Shown here in pieces: positions 36,001 to 47,264 of a DNA stretch of 64,000 nt. Each line of letters begins with the position of its first letter. Within the stretch, counting starts at the first letter, position 1. The translations under genes and the position numbers were made by a program. This stretch comes from Siphonodentalium dalli (Eukaryota > Mollusca > Scaphopoda > Gadilida > Siphonodentaliidae), in contig CP136061.1 of assembly GCA_032622095.1 (NCBI GenBank), positions 8,830,447 to 8,894,446 on the forward strand. Direction: 5' to 3'. Under the pieces are notes generated by a model. It searched no databases, was not told the DNA's origin, and worked only from the letters and a program-made list of their open reading frames with translations.

Positions 36001-39000
36001 AGCAGTGGTCCGTATCCCAAATCTACAGCCATAAGGTGGGATATTTAACGGGGCAGTGGTCCGTATCCCAAATCTACTGCCCTAACGTGGGATATTTTAC
36101 GGAGCAGTGGTCCGTATCCTAAATCTACAGCCATAAGGTGGGATATTTAACGGAACAGTGGTCCGTATCCACAATCTACTGCCCTAAGGTGGGATATATA
36201 ATGGAGTAGTGGTCCGTATCCCAAATCTACAGCCATAAGGTGGGATATTTAACGAAGCAGTGGTCCGTATCCCAAATCTACAGCCATAAGGTGGGATATT
36301 TAACGGAGCAGTGGTCCGTATCCACAATCTACTGCCATAAGGTGGGATATTTAACGGAGCAGTGGTCCGTATCCCAAATCTACTGCCCTAACGTGGGATA
36401 TTTTACGGAGCAGTGGTCCGTATCCTAAATCTACAGCCATAAGGTGGGATATTTAACGGAACAGTGGTCCGTATCCACAATCTACTGCCCTAAGGTGGGA
36501 TATATAATGGAGTAGTGGTCCGTATCCCAAATCTACAGCCATAAGGTGGGATATTTAACGAAGCAGTGGTCCGTATCCCAAATATACAGCCATAAGGTGG
36601 GATATTTAACGGAAAAGTGGTCCGTATCCACAATCTACTGCCCTAAGGTGTGATTTATAATGGAGTAGTGGTCCGTATCCCAAATCTACAGCCATAAGGT
36701 GGGATATTTGACGGAGCAGTGGTCCGTATCCCAAATCTACAGCCATAAGGCAGGATATTTAAAGGAGCAGTTGTCCGTATGCCAAATCTACAGCCATAAG
36801 GTGGGATATTTAACGGAGCAGTGGTCCGTATCCCAAATCTACTGCCCTAAGGTGGGATATTTAACGGAGCAGTGGTCCGTATCCCAAATCTACAGCCATA
36901 AGGCGGGATATTTAAAGGAGCAGTGGTCCATATCCAAAGATTTACAGCCATAAGGGGTGATATTTAATGGAATAGTGGTCCCTATCCCATATCTACTGCC
37001 CTAAGGGGTGATATTTAACGGACCGGTGGTCCGTATCCCAAATCTACTGCCCTAAGGTGGGATATTTAAAGGACCAGTGGTCCATATCCAAAAATTTAAA
37101 GCCCTAAGGCGGGATATTTAACGGAACAGTGGTCCGTATCCCAAATCTACGGTCCTAATGGGTGATATTTAGCTGAGCAGTGGTCCGTATCCCAAATCTA
37201 CTGCCCTACGGTGGGATATATAACGGAGTAGTGGTCCGTATCCCAAATCTACAGCCATAAGGTGGGATATTTAACGGAGCAGTGGTCCGTATCCACAATC
37301 TACAGCCATAAGGCGGGATATTTAAAGGAGCAGTGGTCCGTATCCCAAATCTACAGCCATAAGGTGGGATATTTAACGGAGCAGTGGTCCGTATCCCAAA
37401 TCTACTGCCCTAACGTGGGATATTTTATGGAGCAGTGGTCCGTATCCTAAATCTACAGCCATAAGGTGGGATATTTAACGGAACAGTGGTCGTATCCACA
37501 ATCTACTGCCCTAAGGTGGGATATATAATGGAGTAGTGGTCCGTATCCCAAATCTACAGCCATTAGGTGGGATATTTAACGAAGCAGTGGTCCGTATCCC
37601 AAATCTACAGCCATAAGGTGGGATATTTAACGGAGCAGTGGTCCGTATCCACAATCTACAGCCATAAGGTGGGATATTTAACGGAGCAGTGGTCCGTATC
37701 CCAAATCTACTGCCCTAACGTGGGATATTTGACGGAGCAGTGGTCCGTATCCTAAATCTACAGCCATAAGGTGGGATATTTAACGGAACAGTGGTCCGTA
37801 TCCACAATCTACTGCCCTAAGGTGGGATATATAATGGAGTAGTGGTCCGTATCCCAAATCTACAGCCATAAGGTGGGATATTTAACGAAGCAGTGGTCCG
37901 TATCCCAAATCTACACCCATAAGGCGGGATATTTAAAGGAGCAGTGGTCCATATCCAAAAATTTACAGCCATAAGGTGGGATATTTAACGGAGCAGTGGT
38001 CCCTATCCCATATCTACTGCCCTAAGGGGTGATATTTAACGGACCGGTGGTCCGTATCCCAAATATACTGCCCTAAGGTGGGATATTTAAAGGAGCAGTG
38101 GTCCATATCCAAAAATTTACAGCCATAAGGGGTGATATTTAATGGAATAGTGGTCCCTATCCCATATCTACTGCCCTAAGGGGTGATATTTAACGGAGCA
38201 GTGGTCCCTATCCCATATCTACGGCCCTAAGGTGGGATATTTAACGGAGCAGTGGTCCGTATCCCAAATATACAACCCTAAGGCGGGATATTTAACGGAC
38301 CGGTGGTCCGTATCCCAAATATACAGCCATAAGGCGGGATATTTAACGGAACAGTGGTCCGTATCCCAAATCTACAGCCATAAGGCGGAATATTTAACAG
38401 AACAGTGGTCCGTATCCCAAATATACAGCCATAAGGTGGGATATTTAACGGAGCAGTGGTCCGTATCCCAAATCTACAGCCCTATGGTGGGATATTTAAC
38501 GGAACAGTGGTCCGTATCCCAAATCTAGGCCCTAATGGGTGATATTTAACGGAGCAGTGGTCCGTATCCCAAATCTACTGCCCTAAGGTGGGATATTTAA
38601 CGGAGCAGTGGTCCGTATCCCAAATCTACAACCATAAGGTGTGATATTTAACGGAACAGTGGTCCGTATCCCAAATCTACGGCCCTAAGGGGTGATAATT
38701 AACGGACCGGTGGTCCGTATCCCAAATCTACGGCCCTAAGGTGGGAGATTTAACGGTACAGTGGTCCGTATCGCAAATCTACAACCATAAGGTGGGATAT
38801 TTAACGGAGCAGTGGTCCGTATCCCAAATCTACGGCCCTAAGGGGTGATAATTAACGGACCGGTGGTCCGTATCCCAAATCTACGGCCCTAATGTGGGAG
38901 ATTTAACGGTACAGTGGTCCGTATCGCAAATCTACAACCATAAGGTGTGATATTTAACGGAGCAGTGGTCCGTATCCCCAATCTACGGCCATAAGTTGTG

Positions 39001-39274
39001 ACATTTAACGTAGCAGTGGTCCGTATCCCAAATCTACCACCCTAAGGTGGGATATTAACGAGCAGTGGTCCGTTTCCCAATTCTACGGCCCTAAAGTGGG
39101 ATATTTATCGGACCAGTGGTATACGGCCCTAAGGTGTGATATTTAACGGACCACCAGTTGTCCGTATCCCAAATCTACGGCCCTAAGGTGGGATATTTAA
39201 CGGAACAGTGGTCTTATCACAATTCTACGGCCCTAAAGTGGGATATTTAATGGAACAGTGGTCTTATCCTAAAT
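30057..39274 (+). repeat. 51-bp minisatellite, about 180 units, with 53-unit higher-order repeats
   Basis: Units read AAGGTGGGATATTTAACGGA, then GCAGTGGTCCGTATCCCAAA and TCTACAGCCAT. The period is 17 codons, giving many frames of 60-115 codons. Variant patterns repeat at exactly 2,703 bp (53 units): 32,740 with 35,443; 33,231 with 35,934; 33,537 with 36,240. A second offset of about 1,328 bp (26 units) relates 35,934 to 37,262. The 3' end from about 38,700 is more degenerate. Frequent in-frame TAG/TAA variants argue against coding. Confidence 0.95.
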
Positions 39275-39292
39275 CTACGAAACGTGGTTTAT

Positions 39293-40434
39293 TGTGGGCC
39301 AGTCACGTTGCCGTTCCTACTACTGTTTAGTAGTATAGTTGGCCTACTGCCAACTTACTTCTAAAAATACACGAGTCCAGGGTAATGAACACCAAAACTG
39401 GCACAATAGAAAGACAGAGACCAAGTCAGAGCAATGCACTGGCAGTTCGACCAAAAGGCCTTTTTGTTAGTCAACAGAGGTTTTAGTAAGAAAGAAAATG
39501 GCTTAAAATATTATTAGGACTATTTTGGAACACAAACCTTCCATGTGAGTTCCAGGGTAAGCAACACCAAACCTAGCACACTAGAATGACAGGAACCAAG
39601 TCAGAGTAATGGCAGGTTGACCAAAGGCCTTTTTGTTAGTCAACAGAGGTTTTAGTAAGAAAGAAAATGGCATAGACATATTCGTCATATAAGTTTACCC
39701 ATATGATATTGGTGGTGCCAACAAGTAATGGATGTCAAGAACAAAAGGAGAGTGTCTGCAGAATATATGAAAGAAGTGGGATATATTAGAGTCAGGGTCC
39801 CAATCACATGCAGATACTGTGTTCCTCGTGTTCTTGGCAAAATTTAAAGTCGGAGAGCAAGGTCACGGAGCGGCTTAAAAGATTTTTTGAAAAGTAATTT
39901 GGAACGTACATGTCGAAAGAAGATAATTACAATCAAAGAATCCTAAAAACAATTAATTTAAGGGAAAAGATATAATTTTAAAATTTGAAGAACAAAGAGG
40001 TAAGGTATAATGGGACCGTCCTCAGTTGCAAATCGCTGCCCGGTGCCTTATTAAGCATATGAACACAAATTGTTCGGCCTATACTCGCATTGAAATACCC
40101 TCTCATCGGCGGCTGTCAGACATGACCCTGGTATATCTATTGCCATCATTAGTTCGTCTTCCTCTTCGCCGGTAGGTTACGTTGTTGTTGGTTTTTCTGC
40201 ATTATTGCCCCTGCAAAAAATAATTCGCTAACCCTGCCTCCGTTAAACCATCCAACAAGTTAAACCATCCAAAAGCGACGCCATTGTTTTTGTTTTTGTC
40301 TGCCGGCGTTTTTGAACCGAACTACACTTCGCGACGGTTTATCGATAATTGACCCCGCCCGCAAATCACTGATGTTTATCGATAATTGACCCCGCCCACA
40401 AATCACTGATGTTGAAGCAGTATATTGGCAGCTA
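39293..40434. mobile_element. Insertion of 1.14 kb at the end of the 51-bp array, flanked by 18-bp direct repeats
   Basis: CTACGAAACGTGGTTTAT occurs at 39,275-39,292 and 40,435-40,452, as a target-site duplication would. Inside, about 39,375-39,495 and 39,547-39,670 are tandem copies (GTTAGTCAACAGAGGTTTTA). The segment 39,700-39,910 is related to 46,640-46,870. A 37-bp phrase with TATCGATAATTGACCCCGCC is doubled near the 3' end. No coding frame; class unknown. Confidence 0.6.
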
Positions 40435-40479
40435 CTACGAAACGTGGTTTATAACAGTTGTTCACGATTCTTATTCCAG

Positions 40480-40596
40480 ATTTAGATGAATGCGATCCCA
40501 CCCCGTGTCTAAACGGTGGGAAATGCGAAAATAAACTATCTGGAGGTCACGTTTGTATATGCCCGTGTGGATACACCGGCGACCAGTGCCAAACCA
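40480..40596 (+). CDS. EGF-like domain exon 4 (seven cysteines)
   Basis: Bounded by CTTATTCCAG and GTAAGT; 117 bp, phase 1 to phase 1. It encodes DLDECDPTPCLNGGKC, then VCICPCGYTGDQC. The DLDEC start is typical of calcium-binding EGF modules, but the loop between the third and fourth cysteines is one residue too long for the Asx-hydroxylation motif. The residue before GYTG is Cys where EGF modules usually have Pro, giving an odd seventh cysteine. It could be unpaired, pair with a neighbour, or be a recent change. Confidence 0.9.
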
Positions 40597-40627
40597 GTAA
40601 GTATAGACGCAATGCATGGTAATGTCA

Positions 40628-41058
40628 ATATACCGAGAAATCCGATGATGTGTTAAACAATATACCTATACCGAGAAATCCGATGATGTGTTAAACAATA
40701 TACCTATACCGAGAAATCCGATGATGTGTTAAACAATATACCTATACCGAGAAATCCGATGATGTGTTAAACAATATACCTATACCGAGAAATCCGATGA
40801 TGTGTTAAACAATATACCTATACCGAGAAATCCGATGATGTGTTAAACAATATACCTATACCGAGAAATCCGATGATGTGTTAAACAATATACCTATACC
40901 GAGAAATCCGATGATGTGTTAAACAATATACCTATACCGAGAAATCCGATGATGTGTTAAACAATATACCTATACCGAGAAATCCGATGATGTGTTAAAC
41001 AATATACCTATACCGAGAAATCCGATGATGTGTTAAACAATATACCTATACCGAGATG
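40628..41058 (+). repeat. 38-bp minisatellite, about 11 near-identical units
   Basis: GAGAAATCCGATGATGTGTT followed by AAACAATATACCTATACC. Units are virtually identical, implying recent expansion. It begins about 30 bp after the exon 4 donor, but no copy of the donor itself is seen in the unit. Confidence 0.95.
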
Positions 41059-41299
41059 ATGTGTTAAACACATTTAATGTGTCCCAAGTATACATTGAGA
41101 GAGAAATCGGGTCAACGTGACTAACTCAGGTTTAGTCACAAGCATTTGGAGTTACCCACACCTTTCAGCGAGTCACTGCGACTATAGTCCAGGAGATATT
41201 GGTAGACCTCTGCACCCCCCCCCCCCCCAGGACTTAACTTCACACCACTAATTTTCTTCCTTAAGGTCTCCTCTAATTTTTTTCACTTGTTAACAAGAA
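41059..41299. other. Intron sequence with a poly-C run
   Basis: A run of C at about 41,214-41,228. No other feature recognised. Confidence 0.5.
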
Positions 41300-42400
41300 A
41301 AAAAAGTGGCCGCAGAGACTCCAGACAAGATGGCGTCCATCATGGCGGCCATTTTTTGTATATGCACCAGGTCTCTTTGATCGCCGTTATAGTAAATATG
41401 ATGTCACATGCGGTCTTGTTTTCCGTTCGATTCGTTATGGTAATATAGAACCCTTACAACTTAGCCAAAAATCTGACACAAAAATCCAATATGGCGGCCA
41501 AGATGGCCGCCGAAATGTGAAAAATTTCTATTTTTCGGACATTTCACCACCTTTCGTTTGTCTCTGTGGGAAAATGTTGGCACCTTGACGCGATTTTATA
41601 CATTTATCGTCTAGAAGAGTCATTGGCGAACACACTGGGTCCATAATATACATTTCTTGACGGATATTTTTGTCCGATATCACGTTTTCCCAAATGCCGG
41701 TATAATCCGGTCAAAGCCAAAACGACGCTAATACCGCAATGTCTATTTCGAATCAATGAGTGTTATTGCTATTATTACTCCAGCCATGATTATATATGTG
41801 CAGGAGATACTCGGGCTAGGATTCCTCTTATACCTTAGTTGAGGAATATTCACCCAAATCCAAGATGGCGGCCAAAATGGCCACCAGAAATAGAAAAATC
41901 ACCGAAAATCGCTGATTTTAACATCAGTGAGAGTTATTGCCACGACAACTCCACACCTGCTTACTATTGTGAGTTGGGAACACTTAGTTGAATAACTTTC
42001 CTTATATTGCATCCAAATAAAAGTCCCCCAAATCCAAAATGGCGCCCACAATGGCCGACAAATTTTGAAAAATCACCGAAATTCCCTCATGTTCACATCA
42101 TTGGGCATTATTGTCGAGAAAACTCCACACATGCTGACAGTTGAGTTGTAAATACTGAGGTGAAGTAATTACCTTTCATCCCATGCAAGAAATGGTTTTC
42201 CAAATATAAGATGGCGGCCGATATTTGAAAACACGCCTACATTCCTTTACTTTCTTACGACGGGCGTTACTGTTTCGCGAATTCTACCCACCATCACATG
42301 TTGATATGGAATATTGGTATGAAGTATTCATTTGAGTTTGTCAATTGATACTCAAGGTCAAGATGGCAGGTAAACTGGAGGCCAGAAATTGAAAAGAAAT
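41300..42400 (+). repeat. Degenerate repeats of about 180 bp rich in AAGATGGCGGCC
   Basis: Phrases such as AAGATGGCGGCC / ATGGCCGCC occur near 41,327, 41,490, 41,864, 42,035, 42,208 and 42,362, each followed by GAAAAATCACCGAAA-like sequence and an ACTCCACAC segment. These are diverged tandem units. The ATGGCGGC core equals the YY1 consensus core; whether any factor binds is unknown. Confidence 0.65.
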
Positions 42401-42489
42401 CGATATATATTCACATACAAATTTCAACTTTTTGTCATAGTATCGATATGTATGGACGAAACTATACACAAACCATATATTAGTTCAAC

Positions 42490-42946
42490 TTAAAACGTAT
42501 CAAAACGCATAACATTTCGATGAAAATTAGTGTCTGGGGATACTTTCGTATGGGGAGTGTCGTAAGCCTATTCGTTTGCCCGTGCGACGTGACCCTGACC
42601 TTGAAATCGGATCATTTCAAGGTCAAATCGCGAATTTTGATGGGATTTCAACGAAATTATATACGTGGGGTTACTTTTGTCCACTGAGTGTTTTGGACGG
42701 GTCGAGTCGTTACCCCGACCTGACCTTGACCTTCAAACTGATCAATTCGAGGTCAAATCGGGTAAAACCGGATGGATTTCGACGGGTACTTTTGTCGGGT
42801 ACTTTTGTACGGGCAGTGTTTTGGACGGGTCAAATCGTGACACCACCTGACCTTGACCTTCAAAATGGACAATTCAAGGTCAAATCGCGCAATTCGCCGA
42901 AAAGCAGAGGGCAAACAGCCCGGACGAAGTCGGGTCCACCTGCTAG
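42490..42946 (+). mobile_element. Helitron-like element D, 5'-truncated
   Basis: Matches the 3' part of element C (2,040-2,431): TACTTTCGTATGGGGAGT, TGACCTTGACCTTCAAA, then the hairpin CCCGGACGAAGTCGGG at 42,919-42,934 and CTAG at 42,943-42,946 followed by T. The 5' end is not identified. Frames of 128 and 61 codons here follow the repeat. Confidence 0.6.
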
Positions 42947-43500
42947 TTGTATATATATTTGAACGAATGTGATGGGAGGATATAATGGCATATATATCAG
43001 AAATTCACTTCGATATCAAAAGCTACATTATTTCGATAAACGGTTCTTATTTTTCATGACACCACAGACATCTCGGAAAATTTAACTACTTAACTCTTTC
43101 ACCGCCGATCGGGACTAAAGTCGAATTACCCATACACCACTGATAGCAACTGGAGTCCAAAACGGGTACATGCTGACAGCAGGACAGGTACATGTGGTGT
43201 AAATATGGCCACCCACATAATGTGACCTATTACACGGTATACATGTATGAGTCCCAGTGGTGGGCATATACATGTCACGCGTATATTTTAGTTGCTATAT
43301 AACACCAGGAAACGAATGAGATATATAGTGCAGATAAGAGGCAGTCTATGCACATATTCCCATATAATGCGAACTGCTATATAAGACCACATGGTAATGC
43401 CGTGGTTACGTGATAATTAGCATCCATGACGCGCAAAACAGGAGTGCAGCTTAGAGCGAAAGAGTTCGTTGGTTTTTTTCATAGTTATTCTATGACGGTG
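42947..43500. other. No gene recognised
   Basis: Intron 4 sequence; no exon or repeat that I can support. Confidence 0.4.
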
Positions 43501-43502
43501 TC

Positions 43503-43557
43503 AATATTTACACGTGTGTGTATGGTGGCGGATACGAAGGTCGGGACTGCTCAGTTA
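43503..43557 (+). pseudogene. EGF pseudo-exon: 3' half of exon 5 duplicated upstream
   Basis: The sequence from TTTACACGTGTGTG to GGACTGCTCAGTT matches the 3' half of exon 5 (50,548-50,601) over about 55 bp and continues into its intron with the same GTATGTTACTATAG. A cysteine is lost: CVCDGGY in exon 5 reads CVYGGGY here. The 5' half (first three cysteines and acceptor) is absent. A donor-like GTATGT remains. Likely a partial duplication displaced about 7 kb upstream. Confidence 0.7.
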
Positions 43558-43574
43558 GTATGTTACTATAGCTA

Positions 43575-43715
43575 CACAGGGTATGAAGCTCCGGGCTGCT
43601 CAATGGATTTGTTACTAGTTACACAGGGTATGAAGCTCCGACTGCTCAATGGGTTTGTTACTAGTTACACAAGGTATGAAGCTCCGACTGCTCAATGGGT
43701 TTGTTACCATTGATG
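43575..43715 (+). repeat. 46-bp tandem repeat, three units, related to the exon 5 tail and donor
   Basis: Units AGTTACACAGGGTATGAAGC then TCCGACTGCTCAATGGGTTT and GTTACT. The part GACTGCTCAATGGGTTTGTTAC resembles GACTGCTCAGTCGGTATGTTAC at the exon 5 / intron boundary (both given as adjoining pieces; the shared core is GACTGCTCA). One such unit also follows exon 5 itself at 50,620-50,665. Confidence 0.7.
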
Positions 43716-44183
43716 TGATATTGTGGAAGTTGGCCTTGTACTAATGGTTTATAGATATTTTAGAGAGAAAACAAATATCCGTTTACGAATTGTGTATCAA
43801 TTGCGGTGAATTATGGACGATAAAAACGTCCCAATATCACAGTGACGTCATTTAGGTCGGTTGGCGTCGCTCTTTACCTACGCAATTTGCATGTGCAATT
43901 ACGCCATGAAAGTAGTAATAACCTTATAAAGCTACGTTGACATAATAATGCTACCTTGGCGTAATAAACGTAACGTTTGTTATGCAGGCTTTATGTAGGC
44001 AATAGAGTTAGTGAGGGGTGGATAAATACCCATATAAGCATGAATATGCATCAACTATAGCCAACAGTGCGTAAACTAAGATGGCCATCAAGGTCATGTG
44101 ACCTATATGGTGGTGGCATGAGTGGCTCCTAACTTATGATGCCTATATATAATCACATACGAAATCACAACAAATTATTCCAA
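43716..44183. other. No gene recognised
   Basis: Intron 4 sequence without recognisable features. Confidence 0.4.
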
Positions 44184-45576
44184 GTGATACTTGAGTAGTC
44201 CAAGTCTTCTCGTACTAAAACTAGCTAAGATTTTGGGATGGAGATGCTAGTATTTAGTCCGAGATCGCGCCCATAGCCTTCTTATAACACGGGTTACGCC
44301 CAGGATCTGTGGCGGGAATCTGTCGTATTTTACTCGATTTACCTAACAAAGCAATACATGATGCTATATACAACGGAAAGAGAGACATCTTATGGTCATA
44401 ATGGTGTATAATAATCTAACTTTAATGTTAAATTACACATATAATATTCCGGTTGATTGCCACAAACATCGCTTTTTTCTGTTTGTTTACATTTTAACTG
44501 AAAACCGAAGTGGTCCGAAGAATATTCGCCATAGTCCGGAGTTTGTTCTGGGTATACTATTTTCCGTTTCTATATTTAGCACGGGATTTTCCGAACAAAA
44601 TAGCGAAAACCGATCGCCCCAAAGTCAATTTTCCTATGTGCTTCGAGAACAATTCCCGCACTAAAAACTTAATGACATAATGGAGGATCAGAACGGTAGT
44701 TTTGTTGACGATTTTCGCAAGCAACTCGTCAAAATTGGAGAAAATTAGAACTCTTGTGTCTGACTTGCCATGCGTGTGATTTTCGTCCATGTGCGTTTTG
44801 ACTTTTGTGTTGATAACATATTCGGAGAACCGAATCACACCGTTTCGAAATATAGTTCTTCGGTTTTAGTGGGACTTTTCAAACTTAAGGTTCAAAATTT
44901 ATACAAATTTTGTTCGATGTTTTGCGTGCTTAACAAAAGCAGTATATTGCTCTGTTCGCTCAGTATATATCTTAATTTCGCGGAAGTCCACCAAATGTGG
45001 GTGAAATGTAGCGCCATATTTATTCTAATGCTCGTTGTGAAAAATTTACACTGTTTTAAACTTTGAGATGGTTGTAATTCCCGTAATTTATTTAATGTAT
45101 TACATTTATATCTTCAATGTTTACTTAATTTATTTACTTATTTATTTATTGACACACATAATTACGATTACAATGGAGAATTCATCGTAATTTGCGTGGT
45201 TAGTCGAAAATCTACGGAATATTTTCAACGGAAAATGCCGAACACAGTTCGCGAGGTCAACTAAGTTCGCATACTTTAAAAAATATGTAAACACTGCGGT
45301 AAATGTCTCTTTTCACATTAAATTACCGCTTTCAATTCACAACCGATGTGGGTTTCAGATCAAATATCATGTCTTCTCCGGAAAAAAATCCGTTTATTGT
45401 CGCAATTGTGATATTTTATTTCATATAATTGTGGTTTTATTTGAGCGGGTCACTAACGCTTAACTCGTGTTATAAGAAGGCTATGTGCGCGATCACGGAC
45501 TAAATACTAGCATCTCCATCCCAAAATCTTAGCTAGTTTTAGTACGAGAAGACATGGACTATACTTGAGATACACT
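44184..45576. mobile_element. DNA transposon with terminal inverted repeats of about 115 bp, non-autonomous
   Basis: The left end (44,184-44,297) and the complement of the right end (45,461-45,576) share CTTCTCGTACTAAAACTAGC, TAAGATTTTGGGATGGAGAT and CTTCTTATAACACG with few differences. The 1.16-kb interior has frames of 90-98 codons on both strands with no domain I recognise. Superfamily and target duplication are not determined. Confidence 0.8.
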
Positions 45577-46195
45577 ATGTTACACATATACACCATACTG
45601 ATTATATACATGCATTGCATGCTTGATAGCGGGGAGTCCGTCTGTGTTGTCGAGTGGCAGCGAAAACAGACCTATATCATAGTTATCACAAATACAGAAG
45701 TATACAATGGCAGTAACACATAACAAGGTTACGCTGAATATTGATGGAGGTATCCCCAACGTAGTGACTAACTGTTTTTCTTCTGTGTACAACATTAACA
45801 AAGTAGTAACAGGTGGTCAATCAATCATCTCAGGAAATGTACATGAGATATAGAGGATCTCACTTGATTTTCTATTTTATACCGAAGTTATCAACCGACT
45901 TCACTAAATTCGATTTGAGCCGATGTGACGTCATCGCACGCGCTAATAGTACACGTGTGTCTTGCCAATAATTATGAAGCTGGTTTTGTGGGTTAATTAT
46001 GTGATAAATATTATTCCAGAACATTCAGCAATCCTAACCCCACAACCATATATATAGTATATGGGTTAACCAATACAGGTTAGTGGGTGCCTGACAAGGT
46101 GATACATCTGCCCGGGTCAACGAAAATCACACCTAGCCCGCCAGACTGACAATAACAGAATGGATCACTCGCTGATGGACCTTATGGCCTTTCCG
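45577..46195. other. No gene recognised
   Basis: Intron 4 sequence. A 73-codon minus-strand frame at 45,580-45,801 has no recognisable domain. Confidence 0.4.
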
Positions 46196-46400
46196 TTAGA
46201 TAGATAGATAGATAGATTTTATTTGTACAATAAACATAGCATATTACAGTTAAACTAAAGATACAAAATTAATGATATTGTACAGGGACTGCATGGCCAA
46301 TACTGACCGTCTTCCTGCAGTCCCTTAAATAAATAACAAATTATCCACTACCTGGCGGTAATTGTCAAATAATAGGTATATATATATATAATATATATAA
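46196..46400 (-). mobile_element. Possible 3' tail of a non-LTR retroelement (minus strand)
   Basis: A GATA run (46,196-46,217) followed by TTTTATTTGTACAATAAACA reads on the minus strand as an AT-rich end with AATAAAA finishing in (ATCT)n. This is how many LINE/SINE 3' ends finish. No coding remnant is next to it. Confidence 0.35.
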
Positions 46401-46639
46401 TATAATATGATATAATATAGAATAATATCCGCAGACCAGATTCAATTGTACATGTAGGCATCGAATGTTGACTATATAGATTGAATGTAAATAAATAAAT
46501 AAGGACAGAAAGTCAGTGAACGTTAATACTAGTCATATTATAGTCATGGGCTATGTTCAATGGGTGTCATTATAGTAGCTGGTCCGTTTGTCAACATACG
46601 TATAGTCAAAGAAATAATGGCTAACAACCACCCGTCATA

Positions 46640-46870
46640 TAATTTCCCCACATAATGCAGGTGGTGCATAAATGTATGGATGTCAATAGAAAGGGGAGGT
46701 TGTCTGCTAGGCATAGTAAAGAAGATTCGAGGCTAAATAGTATGATGACAAAGGTCCCAATTTATCGCAGACAATTTGCTCCTCGTTCTGTTGACATGAA
46801 TTTTGAGGTGGAAGCTGGATCCTGGAGCGGTTTATTGGAATCTTGAAAATAGTTTTAGAACGTACCCCAC
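46640..46870 (+). repeat. Dispersed repeat related to 39,700-39,910
   Basis: Shares GGTGGTGC, AATGGATGTCAA-like, GTGTCTGC/TTGTCTGC, TCCTCGTTCT/TCCTCGTGTT and GGAGCGG...GAACGTAC in the same order with the segment inside the 39.3-40.4 kb insertion. The 63-codon frame here is not conserved between copies. Confidence 0.5.
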
Positions 46871-47264
46871 AAAAACAATATATCATTTTGTGCCAAAAGT
46901 TGAAATTACCATTTTTGGAAAATCATATCTACCAACAATCACGAATCAGATTTGAATCTAAATGGTAGAATCCATTGAGTAATGAATGGGTTATTACCTA
47001 AACTTGGAATAACGATGCTGTTCATTTCATACAATATATGTTGTCAGCTGCGGCTCTTTATATATGATTAGCTCTCCAAAATTTCCCGAATGAAACCGCT
47101 CCAGAGAGGAATGGGAAAATAAGCCGCAGTGAGTGACTCATATTATCGAGAAGCGGAACACCATGGTTCTATATGTCAGCTACATTGTCTATCAAATAGT
47201 ATATAGTATATCAAATAGTATATCTGACTTTTTACTTTGTCATCAAAAAGTTCTGCGCACTTTA
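46871..47264. other. No gene recognised
   Basis: Intron 4 sequence leading into the 23-bp array. Confidence 0.4.

Noticed and set aside
30296-38528. Many 60-115-codon frames (VGYLTEQWSVSQIYSHK repeats)
   Set aside because: 51-bp minisatellite with frequent stop variants and frame breaks; no splice context.
44392-45066. Frames of 90-98 codons in the TIR element as a transposase
   Set aside because: No catalytic motif or recognisable domain; frames overlap on both strands and the element is short.
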